44,189 nt of DNA from Nitrospirota bacterium (GTDB lineage: Bacteria; Nitrospirota; Thermodesulfovibrionia; Thermodesulfovibrionales; Magnetobacteriaceae). Position 1 is the stretch's first letter, and each line of letters begins with the position of its first letter. The stretch is from positions 1 to 44,189 of the forward strand of contig JADFXJ010000018.1 of assembly GCA_015233615.1 (NCBI GenBank), in the 5' to 3' direction. Shown one piece after another: positions 23,832-33,336 of this stretch. The position numbers were made by a program, and so were the translations under genes. Below the pieces are notes generated by a model, which made no database searches, was not told the DNA's origin, and was given only the letters and a program-made list of their open reading frames with translations.

Positions 23832-25307
23832 TTAGCCGCAAGCCCGGCCATTAAATCCGAAAAAGAATTTTAACCCCTTCTTTACCCTGGCGGAGAAAAT
23901 CTTACCTGCAAAGAAATTGGAAACCACCTTTTTATTTATCTCGGCAACTGTCGGGTAGGGCACAACGGCACCGGCCAGAGCGGAAAGTTTGACTTTGCCG
24001 TTTATTACGGCAACCCATTCGCTTAAAAGTTCTCCGGCGCCATGGCCGAGAATCTGTATTCCAAGAGGTCTTTCCCGTTTATCGAGAAGCATCTTTATCC
24101 TGCCAACCGTTTCCCCCTCTGCCAGACACCTGTCGTTGTGTTGAAATTCCTCCGTCCACACCGTGTAATCAAGGCCCGCATCCTTTGCCGCCTTTTCGGT
24201 TAACCCAATGCCGGCCAGCTCCGGGTCGGTATAAGTACACCATGGAATGTACGTGTAGTTGACCCTTCGTGGCAGATGGAAGACTGCGTTTGTAATAACC
24301 ACGCCACCCTCGTAACCGGCGGTATGGGTAAATGGTAGTATGCCGTTGACGTCCCCTGCCGCGTATATATGCCTGTGGTGGGTTCGTAATCTATCGTCCA
24401 CTTTTATACCTTTCTTATCGAAGTCTATACCGAGGCTCTCAAGCCCAAGACCCTGAACGTTAGGAGACCTCCCCGTTGCGACAAAGAGCATCTCCGCCCT
24501 TAAACTGCGGGTATTGCTTACAACATTCGCATTATTTGCATTACTTATAATATCGCTCAGGGAAACCTCTTTTTCCATTCCATGGTTTTTAACGGCCGTG
24601 ACCGATGCGTTTAAATGGAACTGCACTCCCTCAGCCATTAAAACGCCCATCGCCATTTCAGCCATGTCCCCGTCTTCCCTTGGGAGGATCTGTTCTGCCG
24701 AATCTATTACGTCAATTTTAGTACCCAGACGCGCAAATGCCTGGGCCATTTCAACGCCTATCGGCCCGGCACCAAGAATTATCATCGAACCCGGCAGCTT
24801 ATCCAGGTAAAATATCTCCTTGTTGGTTATGCAGCTTTGCTTATCGAGTCCGGCTATGGGCGGGATTACGGCCGATGAGCCGGTGGCGATTACCCACGTC
24901 CCGGCGGTATACCTTTCGCCTTCCAGCTTAAGGGTGTGCTCATCGGCAAAGAACGGTTCGCCAAATTCCACCCGTACGCCAAGCTTGCAAAACCTATCAT
25001 ACGAATCATGTTTCTGGATTACGGCAATAACGGATTTTATCCTGTTTGACACTTCCCTGAAATCGACGGGTTGTATTGAAACCTCCGGCAGGCCGAACTC
25101 TCCGGCCCGCTTCATAAGGCTGAAGACTTGGGCACTACGTATCAGGGTTTTACTCGGTACGCATCCGTAGTGAAGGCAATCGCCGCCTAATGCGGATTCT
25201 TTTTCGATCAAAAGCGTCTTAGCGCCAAGCTGCGCCGACCCGGAGGCAACCGTCAGACCGGCAGGTCCGCCGCCTATTACACCTATATCAAAATCGAAAC
25301 TCGCCAT
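23832..25307 (-). CDS. Flavin-dependent pyridine nucleotide-disulfide oxidoreductase
   Basis: A 491-residue class I disulfide reductase resembling mercuric reductase/dihydrolipoamide dehydrogenase. It has FAD motif GVIGGGPAGL, a redox-active Cys pair in GGDCLHYGCVPSK, NAD(P)-binding ILGAGPIGVEMAQAF, and a second FAD motif IYAAGDV. The C-terminal dimerisation domain has VVPYPTVAE, where dihydrolipoamide dehydrogenases have HPT, and lacks the MerA vicinal cysteines. It is therefore neither a classical Lpd nor MerA but belongs to the broad Lpd-like group often seen with membrane TVP38 proteins. An Asn/Ala-rich repeat insert (SNANNANVVSN, bases 24510-24560) interrupts the NAD domain. It is divergent from the cyclase operon. 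Confidence 0.87.
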   Translation of the reverse strand: MASFDFDIGVIGGGPAGLTVASGSAQLGAKTLLIEKESALGGDCLHYGCVPSKTLIRSAQVFSLMKRAGEFGLPEVSIQPVDFREVSNRIKSVIAVIQKHDSYDRFCKLGVRVEFGEPFFADEHTLKLEGERYTAGTWVIATGSSAVIPPIAGLDKQSCITNKEIFYLDKLPGSMIILGAGPIGVEMAQAFARLGTKIDVIDSAEQILPREDGDMAEMAMGVLMAEGVQFHLNASVTAVKNHGMEKEVSLSDIISNANNANVVSNTRSLRAEMLFVATGRSPNVQGLGLESLGIDFDKKGIKVDDRLRTHHRHIYAAGDVNGILPFTHTAGYEGGVVITNAVFHLPRRVNYTYIPWCTYTDPELAGIGLTEKAAKDAGLDYTVWTEEFQHNDRCLAEGETVGRIKMLLDKRERPLGIQILGHGAGELLSEWVAVINGKVKLSALAGAVVPYPTVAEINKKVVSNFFAGKIFSARVKKGLKFFFGFNGRACG

Positions 25308-25461
25308 GTTCAGTTATCCGCCATATATTGGTAACCAGAAATCCGAACAGTTAGCAACCTTCGAATTACTGCTATCGTCTATGATAAGAAATGTTCCGGA
25401 TTTAATGCAATTTTACGCGCAAGAGTGTTAAAATGTCTCAATAAAAACGTGAGGATGGGCA

Positions 25462-28400
25462 TTGGCTATACTTCCTAAAGCTATACTTGGCAAGGCGAAA
25501 TTAACCAAAGAGCGCCGGGACTTAATAAGAAAAATTCTGACGGGTATCGCCCTGGGTATCGTCATGAGCGGCATCTCCGTCTTACTTGGCATGTTGAGGC
25601 TCGGCAAGGAGTTCGAGCTTTACACTCTGGACATCAGGTACAAAATGCGTCCGCCTGTCGAGCAGCTCCAAAACCTTGGATACGTCGAGCTTGGCGACTC
25701 GTCACTCGAACTCTGCGGCGCATGGCCCTGGCCGCGTTTCAGGCACGTTGCCCTCATAGACACCCTGGCCTTCTATGATGCCAAAGCGGTAGCATACGAC
25801 GTATTTTTCATAGAAAAAGAGCAGACTACCTTCCACCCGGACTACATAAAAAGACTCATATCGGAGGACAAACCTATATCGAAAGATAAACCCGTCATGG
25901 ACAGTGCCGGCCAGGGGGATGTTAATAAGAACGACGTAAATAAGCTCGATGCAAATAAGTTCGACGTAAATAAAATACTGAGCGAATCTTTTATAGACCA
26001 TGACGGCGAATTTGCGTCCGCTTTAAAAAAAGCCGGTAACGTCTACCTTGCCTACTTCACTGTGAATGCCCTGAAAACAAACGAGGGTATGGACGTCTCT
26101 TATACCCTGCCCACATCAGAAGTGCTCGCCACAACCGGGAGTATTGCCAATAGCTTATCGGAAACGAGGAAACGCTCCGTCGCCTTAGCCGGGGAACGCT
26201 TCCTGCCGATTAAGCAAAATAATGAAGCGAGCCTGAACACCAACTTTAATTCCGGCCTGAATACCGCACTGGATAAGGGAATGTACAAAGACGTAGACAT
26301 TTACCCTCCTCTGCCGGATTTTATCGTTGCATCGAAGGGCATAGGTTTCGCACAACCCGGACTGGACTCCGACTCGATAGTCAGAAACTACATCCTCCTC
26401 AGATACTACAACGGCAAAATAATTTATCCGGTAACTCTTAACATGCTATCCGACCTGATGGACTTCAAACTCAACGAAATGGACATACGCCCGGATAAAG
26501 AGCCGGATAAAAAGCCGGGTAAAGAGATTGTACTGAAAAACGCTCTCGACTATAAAACGAAGCAGAGGCGGGACGTATCCGTACCCATAGACGAGCACTA
26601 CCAACTGCTGCTCAACTGGGCGGGACCTTTCGATTCGACCTACTTTCACGTGCCATTCGAGCTGCTTTCCAGGTACTACGCCTACATCAGGGCCAAGGAG
26701 ATTGCCAGGCAATTCAGGTCGCCCGAAGTCGAAAGCTTTCCCGTAATACGGGCAAAGATATTGGCGTCACTTAGCGAAGAAAAACCGGTGATAACCAGGG
26801 AAGCAGCCAGCATATCCGACGAAATAGCGGCGGCAGCCGTGGCGGAGTCAATGCTTGCCAGGGGAATGAACACGGAGGTGCTTATAAAGTTGCTTTCCCA
26901 TTATGTGCCCGGCGACGTTGCCGCTCATGTCGTACTCCTTGTAAGCGATGCCGGCAAAATGGAAAACGAGATCCGGAAACTTCCCTCCTTTACCTTCTCC
27001 GACTACCTCAGAATCTACGGCAAGCCTGCATATGCACGGCAACACGCCCGGGAGGCATTCGCAAACCTGTCGTGGCTTGCCGGAAAGAACCGCCTGGAAG
27101 AAGGCAGGCCTTACTACTTCCCCCCGCCCGCCAAAATAAACGCCTACGGTAAAGAGACCGGTTTTTCACCGATAGACGTGGACGGCAAGGTGTTGTTCAT
27201 AGGGCTTACGGGCACAAATACCATAGATCTGAACCCGACTCCCTACGAGGACTCCTCCCCCATGGTGGCATATCATCTAAACTTTTTAAACTCCGTATTA
27301 ACCGGCAATTTTCTGAAAAAGGCCGCTTATGCCCACAAGTATTGGGTTACCCTCTTTATGTCCACAGCGGTGGGAGTGGCGGGCTTTACCCTTTACCTGC
27401 CTTTGAGTATACTGGTCACACTTTTTCTTGGTGGCAGTTACCTCTATACCACCTATGCCCTGTGGGTGCAAAAAGGAATCTGGTACGAGTGGTTCGTTCC
27501 ATGCACCGGACTTGCCCTTACGTACATGTCCGTATTGATCATACTGTTTATCCGGGCCTTCTTCGAAAAGAAAAAAGTGAGAAACATATTTGCCCGTATG
27601 GTTTCGCCATCCGTATTGAAGGTGATGGAGGAAAACCCGGATAGTTTTTCTCTTACCGGCCAGCGCAAAGGCGCCACCACTTTTTTCTCCATGATTAACG
27701 GAATGGGCGACATCGTAAAGAGTGTAACGCCGGAGGAGCTTACCTCGTTACTTAGTTTTTACCTAACCCCCAATAGCGAAATCATAATGCACCACGGCGG
27801 CTACATAGACAAGTACGAAGGCCACGTAATAATGGCGGACTTCGGAGTACCCCTCGACGACGAACTGAGCGCCTGTAATTGTGTTTTTTCGGCCATTAAC
27901 CAGAAGATAGAGGTTGAGGCGTTCAGGTACTACGTAGAGAGCCGTTTCGGTCTTAAAGTGAACATGTCGATGGGACTGAACTACGGCTTTATATCCGCCG
28001 GAAACATGGGTTCCGACAGGAAATTCCAATACACAGTCATGGGAGACCCCGTTAACGTAGCGGCCAGATTTATGGCAGCCAATTTTATTTATAACTCATC
28101 CAATCCCATAACCGGCCAGGACACTCTGCCGGAAATAACGGATTACGTCTACCTGCGCCACCTTGACAAACTCCTGCTAAAGGGCAAGACCAGGCCTACC
28201 GATTTGTACGAGTGTCTGGGATGGAAACCGAACGCTTATATTGCACTTCACGGAGAGCGTCCGGTACCCGAATACCTGAAAGACATCTGGAGCAACTGCC
28301 CGCCGGCTAAGGTTTTTGGCTACCACATGCTCTGGTTACGCCAGCATGCAGAGCGGGGACACCCGATGGCTAAAGAGATAAGCGACCACTTCGGATCCTC

Positions 28401-29136
28401 GCTGGATTTGGCACGGGAATTGGCTTTAAACGAGTGGAAAAAAGAGATTATGGGTTACGACAATTCCTTCAGGCTCTTAAAGAAAAGGCTCGGCGCGCTC
28501 TTTGGCCAGCCCTTCGAGTACGATCACGAAGGCAACAAAACCCATTATGAAAAGCACCTGGAGCTTTGGCACGAAGATATTACGAGGATCATCCGACTTC
28601 TTAACGACAAGATCGTGCTCCAAAAATTCGATAACACCATAGTGGACGAGCTGCTCCGTGAGGCCGAAATTCTGTCCAATAAGATCGAACTTTTGAGGCA
28701 CAGGCTTGAAAGAGACACCGCCGGGCACGATATGCTCAAAAAGGTTATCGAGCTAGTCAAGGCTTTCATTACGAATATGGCCTCTACCAACGTGGACAAA
28801 CTCCAACAGAACATCGATTCGGGCAGAAAACGCTACGTAGTTTACACTGAGGAGTTTTTCAAAAAGTTGAAGCCCCGTAAAGAGGCATACCACGAGATGA
28901 TGTCCTTAGCCGGTAGTCCAACGTCCGGGGAGAGTTCCATGGCGTCCCTGTATGAGGAGGGGCTCCAAAGGTACTGGCAGAGAGACTGGAAGGGTTCCCT
29001 GGAGAAATTCCACGGCGCCCTCACCCATTGCCCTGAGGACGGCCCCACTATCTCGATGATAAAGCGTGCCGAGTCGTACATAATAGCTCCTCCCGGTCCT
29101 AAGTGGCAGGGAGAGTTCGTGCAGACGAAGAAGTGA
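25462..29136 (+). CDS. CHASE2 class III cyclase, C2-like subunit without metal Asps
   Basis: A 1224-residue membrane protein. One TM helix (about 30-50) precedes a large periplasmic CHASE2 sensor (VELGDSSLELCGAWPWPRFR ... VNWAG-like LLNWAGPFDS), three TM helices follow (about 628-705), then the class III cyclase domain (about 735-920) and a helical C-terminal region ending in a TPR-like unit. In the catalytic domain both metal-binding Asp positions are lost: Met744 (TFFSMINGMGD instead of FSDxxGFT) and His788 (DKYEGHVIMADFG instead of KxxGDxxM). Lys784, Asn865 and Arg869 (MGDPVNVAARF), used for base contact and transition-state stabilisation, are kept. It resembles C2 of mammalian adenylyl cyclase. 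TTG start after GAGG. In-frame repeat inserts (NKNDVNKLDANKFDVNK; PDKEPDKKPGK) lie in the CHASE2 part. Confidence 0.9.
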   Translation: MAILPKAILGKAKLTKERRDLIRKILTGIALGIVMSGISVLLGMLRLGKEFELYTLDIRYKMRPPVEQLQNLGYVELGDSSLELCGAWPWPRFRHVALIDTLAFYDAKAVAYDVFFIEKEQTTFHPDYIKRLISEDKPISKDKPVMDSAGQGDVNKNDVNKLDANKFDVNKILSESFIDHDGEFASALKKAGNVYLAYFTVNALKTNEGMDVSYTLPTSEVLATTGSIANSLSETRKRSVALAGERFLPIKQNNEASLNTNFNSGLNTALDKGMYKDVDIYPPLPDFIVASKGIGFAQPGLDSDSIVRNYILLRYYNGKIIYPVTLNMLSDLMDFKLNEMDIRPDKEPDKKPGKEIVLKNALDYKTKQRRDVSVPIDEHYQLLLNWAGPFDSTYFHVPFELLSRYYAYIRAKEIARQFRSPEVESFPVIRAKILASLSEEKPVITREAASISDEIAAAAVAESMLARGMNTEVLIKLLSHYVPGDVAAHVVLLVSDAGKMENEIRKLPSFTFSDYLRIYGKPAYARQHAREAFANLSWLAGKNRLEEGRPYYFPPPAKINAYGKETGFSPIDVDGKVLFIGLTGTNTIDLNPTPYEDSSPMVAYHLNFLNSVLTGNFLKKAAYAHKYWVTLFMSTAVGVAGFTLYLPLSILVTLFLGGSYLYTTYALWVQKGIWYEWFVPCTGLALTYMSVLIILFIRAFFEKKKVRNIFARMVSPSVLKVMEENPDSFSLTGQRKGATTFFSMINGMGDIVKSVTPEELTSLLSFYLTPNSEIIMHHGGYIDKYEGHVIMADFGVPLDDELSACNCVFSAINQKIEVEAFRYYVESRFGLKVNMSMGLNYGFISAGNMGSDRKFQYTVMGDPVNVAARFMAANFIYNSSNPITGQDTLPEITDYVYLRHLDKLLLKGKTRPTDLYECLGWKPNAYIALHGERPVPEYLKDIWSNCPPAKVFGYHMLWLRQHAERGHPMAKEISDHFGSSLDLARELALNEWKKEIMGYDNSFRLLKKRLGALFGQPFEYDHEGNKTHYEKHLELWHEDITRIIRLLNDKIVLQKFDNTIVDELLREAEILSNKIELLRHRLERDTAGHDMLKKVIELVKAFITNMASTNVDKLQQNIDSGRKRYVVYTEEFFKKLKPRKEAYHEMMSLAGSPTSGESSMASLYEEGLQRYWQRDWKGSLEKFHGALTHCPEDGPTISMIKRAESYIIAPPGPKWQGEFVQTKK

Positions 29137-29252
29137 TTTGGTAATCGGTAAAAGGATAGGGACTTTTTTAGAAACCACGAAAAACACGAAAGGCACGAAA
29201 AAGGACCACGAAAAAGAGCCCCTAAAAGAGAAAAATTGATTCGGAAAACGAT

Positions 29253-32200
29253 ATGCGAAGCGATATGACGTCGCAGAAAAAGACAACGAGGGGAAAAGCC
29301 CCTAAAAAAGCCTTAAGGGAGATAATGCCGGCAGCCATAGCGTTGAGTGCCGTGCTATCGCTTATCCTTACCGTCATCTTCTGGGGAGGGGCTTTTGAGG
29401 AGCTGGAAGACAAGATCCTGAACAGGGCTATGGTAAAACGCAGCCCCATCGCCATAAGTCCGGATCTCATTACCATAGACATCGACGACGAAGCTCTTAA
29501 GACGGTTGGGCGCTGGCCGTGGCCGTGGAACGTACACGCCGGCCTCGTGGACTTATGCACCCTTTACGGCACTAAAACTATCGCCTTCGTCAACGTAGAC
29601 CTGTCGAAGAATGGGTTGGCTACTTATGGCGGTGAAGCACTCGAAGATCTTAAAAAAAGGATTGCATCGCTAATCGGGAATAAAGACTCCGGGGGGCTCT
29701 CTTCCTTATTACCCGACAGTGGTGAGATTCTAGCCGAAAGCCTCAAACGCAACGGCAGCGCCTATGTGACAGTTGATTTTAAAGTCCCCGACGAGCAAAA
29801 CACCAGGAAGTTATCAACGATTGAAGCTGGTTCCGCAGCCATGGCACTTTCTGAGAAGGCACTTTCCGCAAAAGAAAGGAAGAAGCGCTTTTTTTTCGAA
29901 CAAAGAGACGGAATTAAGGAAGACGGAATTAAAGCCGTGAGCGGTAGCTTCCCGGCGGCAACGTCGATACTCCTGCCCGGCATTGAAATACTCGAAAGCG
30001 TACGGGGGGCCGGATTTAATTCCATATCTATCGACAACGACGGCATCGTCAGGAAGTACCCGGTTTTGGCATACTACCCCGACAAGTTATATCCCTCGCT
30101 GCCCCTCAAGATAGCGATGGGGGTTATGAATGCCACGGAGTTGGCCATAAAACCCGGCAAAAGCGTCGAGCTCAAAGGGGACTCGAAAAACGTCGTAATA
30201 CCCCTCGATGACGGCGGACGGATATTCGTCAACTGGGCCGGCCCGTACGAAGAGACTTTCGTGCATCTGCCTTTTAACCTGGCCGCACAGTTTATGGGCT
30301 ATCAGAAAGCAAGAGAAGACCTGCAGGATGACGCGTCAAAAGGAAATCTTTCCTCCGCCGTTTTGGATAAATTAATTCAAAAATTGGAGCTATCCAGGTA
30401 TCTGACAAGGGAGAAAGCGCAATTCCTATCCAAAGAAGTATACATCGCAGCCGTCGTAGAACAGTCCGTAAACGATTCCGGTTCCTCGGACACGGAGATA
30501 CTCTCAAGCCTTGGCGTCGGCACAAACGATTTATCCGTCGTGAACATTGTAAGGCAAGTCAGATTCAACAACGCCTTGCTGGCCGAATATAAGAAGACGG
30601 GCCGGATGCCTTCTTTCGACGATACCCTGAAAACGTCACGCTACGGGGATAGCGAAGCGAAAGATTCCATGCTCTCCGACGCCTACGACATAATGTCTTA
30701 CCACCTGGGCAAGGGTACCATAGACTTTGTCCATCCGCTTTACTTCGAGCACGTTTCCCTGCCTTACAAGGGCAAGACGCTCACGTTGACTCCTCTCTTT
30801 CTGAAGGACAAAATTGTTAGCTACGGGTTAACCGCCACCGGACTAACCGCCCAGCACCCTACACCATTTGCTAAACGCCATCCCATGTTAGACCTCGTAC
30901 CAAACGTGCTTAACACCATACTTACCGAACAATTTTTGGTAAAGGCTCCGCCATGGTTTAAATACGTGGGCGTCTGCGCCCTCGTATTGTTCGTAATAAT
31001 ATCGGTACTGACCTTTAACCCTGCAGGTGGCGGAGCAATGGCATTGGCGCTGATTGTGGCTTACGTCAGCCTGAGCTGGCTACTGCTGGTGAAACACGGA
31101 TACCTTCTCCCTATGGCCCAGTTTCTGGCTGCGATGGTAACGGCCTATTTCTCCGGCGTGCTATACAGGTACGTCAGGGAACGTAAGGAAAGGAGCAGGG
31201 TAAGGGGGATGTTCTCCACCATGGTGTCCCCCGAAGTACTCAGGATAATCGAGACTAACCCGGACAAACTTTCCCTCGGAGGCGACAAGAGGGAGTCCAC
31301 CATGTTTTCGTCCGACGTCTCCGGCTTCACCACCATATCCGAGGGCGTTACGTCCCGTGAACTGGCCAACATTCTTAACATCTACCTCACACCGATGAGC
31401 AACATAATAATGTCGTACAACGGCTACGTAGACAAGTATGAAGGAGACGCGATAAAGGCCGACTTCGGAGTTCCCCTGAGCGACCCCGACCAGGGCTGGA
31501 AGGCCTGTTACGCTGCCCTGTACCAGCAGGAAGAACTAAAGGTAATACAGCGCATGCTGTTCATCAGGTACGGCGTCAGAATAACCGCCCGCATGGGAAT
31601 AAACACCGGCATAGTCTACGCCGGCAACATGGGGTCGGTAAACCGCATGCAGTACACCGTCATGGGTGACGCCGCCGCTGTGGCGGAGGAGCTGGAGCCG
31701 GCCAACAAACTCTTCGAAACGTGGATAATGATAGGCGAGGCGACTTACCGGAAGGCGAAAGACTACATCGATACCAGGTTTCTGTGCGAGCTTGCACTTG
31801 GGCACGAGGAGCACCCCTTACAGGTTTACGAAGTACTTGGCTGGAAGGCCGACGCATTCGTAAACTACTGGTCAAATCGCCCGATACCCGAGCTGATACT
31901 GGAGCAATTCAGGAAAATGCAGCCGGAAAAAGTACTGGCCTACGAAGACTATTTCCAGAAAAAAGAGTTGGCGGATTCGGAAATGGCCGGTTACGTCAGG
32001 CAAACCTTTTCCGATCTTTCCATCCTATCCGTCGAGTACATAAAGCAAAGCGACGTCGTTAACGTTATCGAAACTCAAAAGAGCCTGACGGGGCTTATTC
32101 ACGACTTCATGTCTTACAAGCACGTTTACGAGGGGACGAAACTTTCGTCCGACGTCGTTGCCGAGTTGGAAGGGCTGTCGGACAAGATCGACTCCGAGAC

Positions 32201-32795
32201 CAGACAGTGGAACCGTAAACTTCTGCAATGGCGTGAAGGGTTAAAGTCTTGCGCTCCGTACCTGCCGGCACTGAAGGGGAAAATAGACCCGACGGTTTAC
32301 GACAGATTCCTTAACGAGACAGACGTTGTCGAAAAAAACATAGAACGATTATATAAACGCATAACCTCACCCGATCCGACGGATCACGTCGGCATTGAAC
32401 TGTCGGAACATATAATTTCCATTCTGGCAAACGAAGACTTATCCTCCGGGTACGACGTGGAAAAGCTGATGTACCAATGTAACTCGATAGAAAAGGTTAT
32501 CAGAGGCCGTCTTGGAAAATTCGTCGACGGACTTAAGAAACGCCCTAAAGAGTTTCACGACTTTGTCTCCGGCCTCTGCACTACTTCGGAGAACGTAAAA
32601 GCCATACTCGAACCCTTCGATACCGGACGAAAACTGTTCGTCGAAGGCAAATTGAGCGAGGCGGCCCACATGTTTCGCAAATGCCTGTTTACTATACCGG
32701 ACGACGGGCCCAGCCTTAAATATCTCGAAAAGATCGAGGAGTTGATCCATAATCCACCTGATGGAAAGTGGTCCGGAGTATGGACTGCCGGTTGA
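29253..32795 (+). CDS. CHASE2 class III cyclase, C1-like subunit without Asn/Arg
   Basis: An 1180-residue paralogue of the preceding gene with the same architecture: N-terminal TM, CHASE2 (ITIDIDDEALKTVGRWPWPW), three TM helices (about 565-640), cyclase domain (about 675-860) and helical/TPR-like C-terminus ending NPPDGKWSG. Here the metal ligands are present, Asp688 (FSSDVSGFT) and Asp732 (DKYEGDAIKADFG), with Lys728. The transition-state pair is lost: Ala809 and Glu813 in MGDAAAVAEELE where NxxxR is expected. It is therefore C1-like and complementary to the gene upstream. It starts 116 bases after that gene, across a stretch of short CACGAAA repeats, and is very probably co-transcribed. Product (cAMP or cGMP) cannot be decided; Thr in QYTVMG is typical of bacterial class IIIb adenylate cyclases. 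Confidence 0.9.
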   Translation: MRSDMTSQKKTTRGKAPKKALREIMPAAIALSAVLSLILTVIFWGGAFEELEDKILNRAMVKRSPIAISPDLITIDIDDEALKTVGRWPWPWNVHAGLVDLCTLYGTKTIAFVNVDLSKNGLATYGGEALEDLKKRIASLIGNKDSGGLSSLLPDSGEILAESLKRNGSAYVTVDFKVPDEQNTRKLSTIEAGSAAMALSEKALSAKERKKRFFFEQRDGIKEDGIKAVSGSFPAATSILLPGIEILESVRGAGFNSISIDNDGIVRKYPVLAYYPDKLYPSLPLKIAMGVMNATELAIKPGKSVELKGDSKNVVIPLDDGGRIFVNWAGPYEETFVHLPFNLAAQFMGYQKAREDLQDDASKGNLSSAVLDKLIQKLELSRYLTREKAQFLSKEVYIAAVVEQSVNDSGSSDTEILSSLGVGTNDLSVVNIVRQVRFNNALLAEYKKTGRMPSFDDTLKTSRYGDSEAKDSMLSDAYDIMSYHLGKGTIDFVHPLYFEHVSLPYKGKTLTLTPLFLKDKIVSYGLTATGLTAQHPTPFAKRHPMLDLVPNVLNTILTEQFLVKAPPWFKYVGVCALVLFVIISVLTFNPAGGGAMALALIVAYVSLSWLLLVKHGYLLPMAQFLAAMVTAYFSGVLYRYVRERKERSRVRGMFSTMVSPEVLRIIETNPDKLSLGGDKRESTMFSSDVSGFTTISEGVTSRELANILNIYLTPMSNIIMSYNGYVDKYEGDAIKADFGVPLSDPDQGWKACYAALYQQEELKVIQRMLFIRYGVRITARMGINTGIVYAGNMGSVNRMQYTVMGDAAAVAEELEPANKLFETWIMIGEATYRKAKDYIDTRFLCELALGHEEHPLQVYEVLGWKADAFVNYWSNRPIPELILEQFRKMQPEKVLAYEDYFQKKELADSEMAGYVRQTFSDLSILSVEYIKQSDVVNVIETQKSLTGLIHDFMSYKHVYEGTKLSSDVVAELEGLSDKIDSETRQWNRKLLQWREGLKSCAPYLPALKGKIDPTVYDRFLNETDVVEKNIERLYKRITSPDPTDHVGIELSEHIISILANEDLSSGYDVEKLMYQCNSIEKVIRGRLGKFVDGLKKRPKEFHDFVSGLCTTSENVKAILEPFDTGRKLFVEGKLSEAAHMFRKCLFTIPDDGPSLKYLEKIEELIHNPPDGKWSGVWTAG

Positions 32796-32893
32796 GTTTA
32801 AAGGTGTTGAGTTTAACGATTAAGTTGAATATTATTGAATATTAATTTTGAATATTAATATATATAATTAAATGAATCATAGAGGGTTTTATT

Positions 32894-33223
32894 ATGCAAA
32901 CGAAATCGGTTTTGGAAACGTCGGTAGAAAGAATCTGCGAAATCAGGCAAAACGCTTGTATCGAGTTTCTTAAAGCCGCCGACGCCATAAGGGAAGAAAG
33001 AGAGAAAGCGGCTGCCGGCCTGGGCATTGGATATGTCGTGGTAAAAGCAGAGGACTACATAAAATTACCCGGTAAGGATAAAAACTACTTAATAGCGGAC
33101 GGGCATTACTTGTCGGACATGGGCTACAACGCGGCCCCCCTCATGAAAGTACTGGTGTTTAAGAGAGACGAATTCGACGATATACTAAAGTACGTCCGCC
33201 AGTTTATATCGAAGACTAGTTAG
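32894..33223 (+). CDS. Small hypothetical protein
   Basis: A 109-residue soluble protein that I do not recognise. The N-terminal half is a long helix (ETSVERICEIRQNACIEFLK, AADAIREEREKAAAG) and the C-terminal half is mixed alpha/beta (GIGYVVVKAEDYIKLPGKDK, KVLVFKRDEFDDILKYVRQF). The ATG follows GAGG by 8 bases. It lies about 100 bases after the second cyclase in the same direction, beyond an AT-rich stretch with three TTGAATATTA-like repeats that could hold its own promoter. A link to cyclic nucleotide signalling is possible by position only. Confidence 0.6.
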   Translation: MQTKSVLETSVERICEIRQNACIEFLKAADAIREEREKAAAGLGIGYVVVKAEDYIKLPGKDKNYLIADGHYLSDMGYNAAPLMKVLVFKRDEFDDILKYVRQFISKTS

Positions 33224-33267
33224 GAATAAGGAAACCGTTCAATAAAATGTAGAATTGGGCCACCATC

Positions 33268-33310
33268 GTCATTTAAATGACCAGCATTAATGCTTGAAAA
33301 GGCTTTTCAA
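33268..33310. terminator. Three consecutive palindromes between convergent genes
   Basis: GTCATTTAAATGAC (33268-33281), AGCATTAATGCT (33283-33294) and TTGAAAA-GGC-TTTTCAA (33294-33310) follow one another between genes that converge. The last is a stem with A/T-rich flanks and could end transcription from either side. Stems are AT-rich and no long T-run follows, so terminator function is uncertain. Confidence 0.4.
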
Positions 33311-33336
33311 AAAGTAAACCTAGAGAATATCCATAC

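Noticed and set aside
27600..28100. Reading the first cyclase as a simple dead paralogue
   Set aside because: Its Asn, Arg and Lys active-site residues are intact and exactly complement the losses of the adjacent cyclase, so decay is the less likely explanation.
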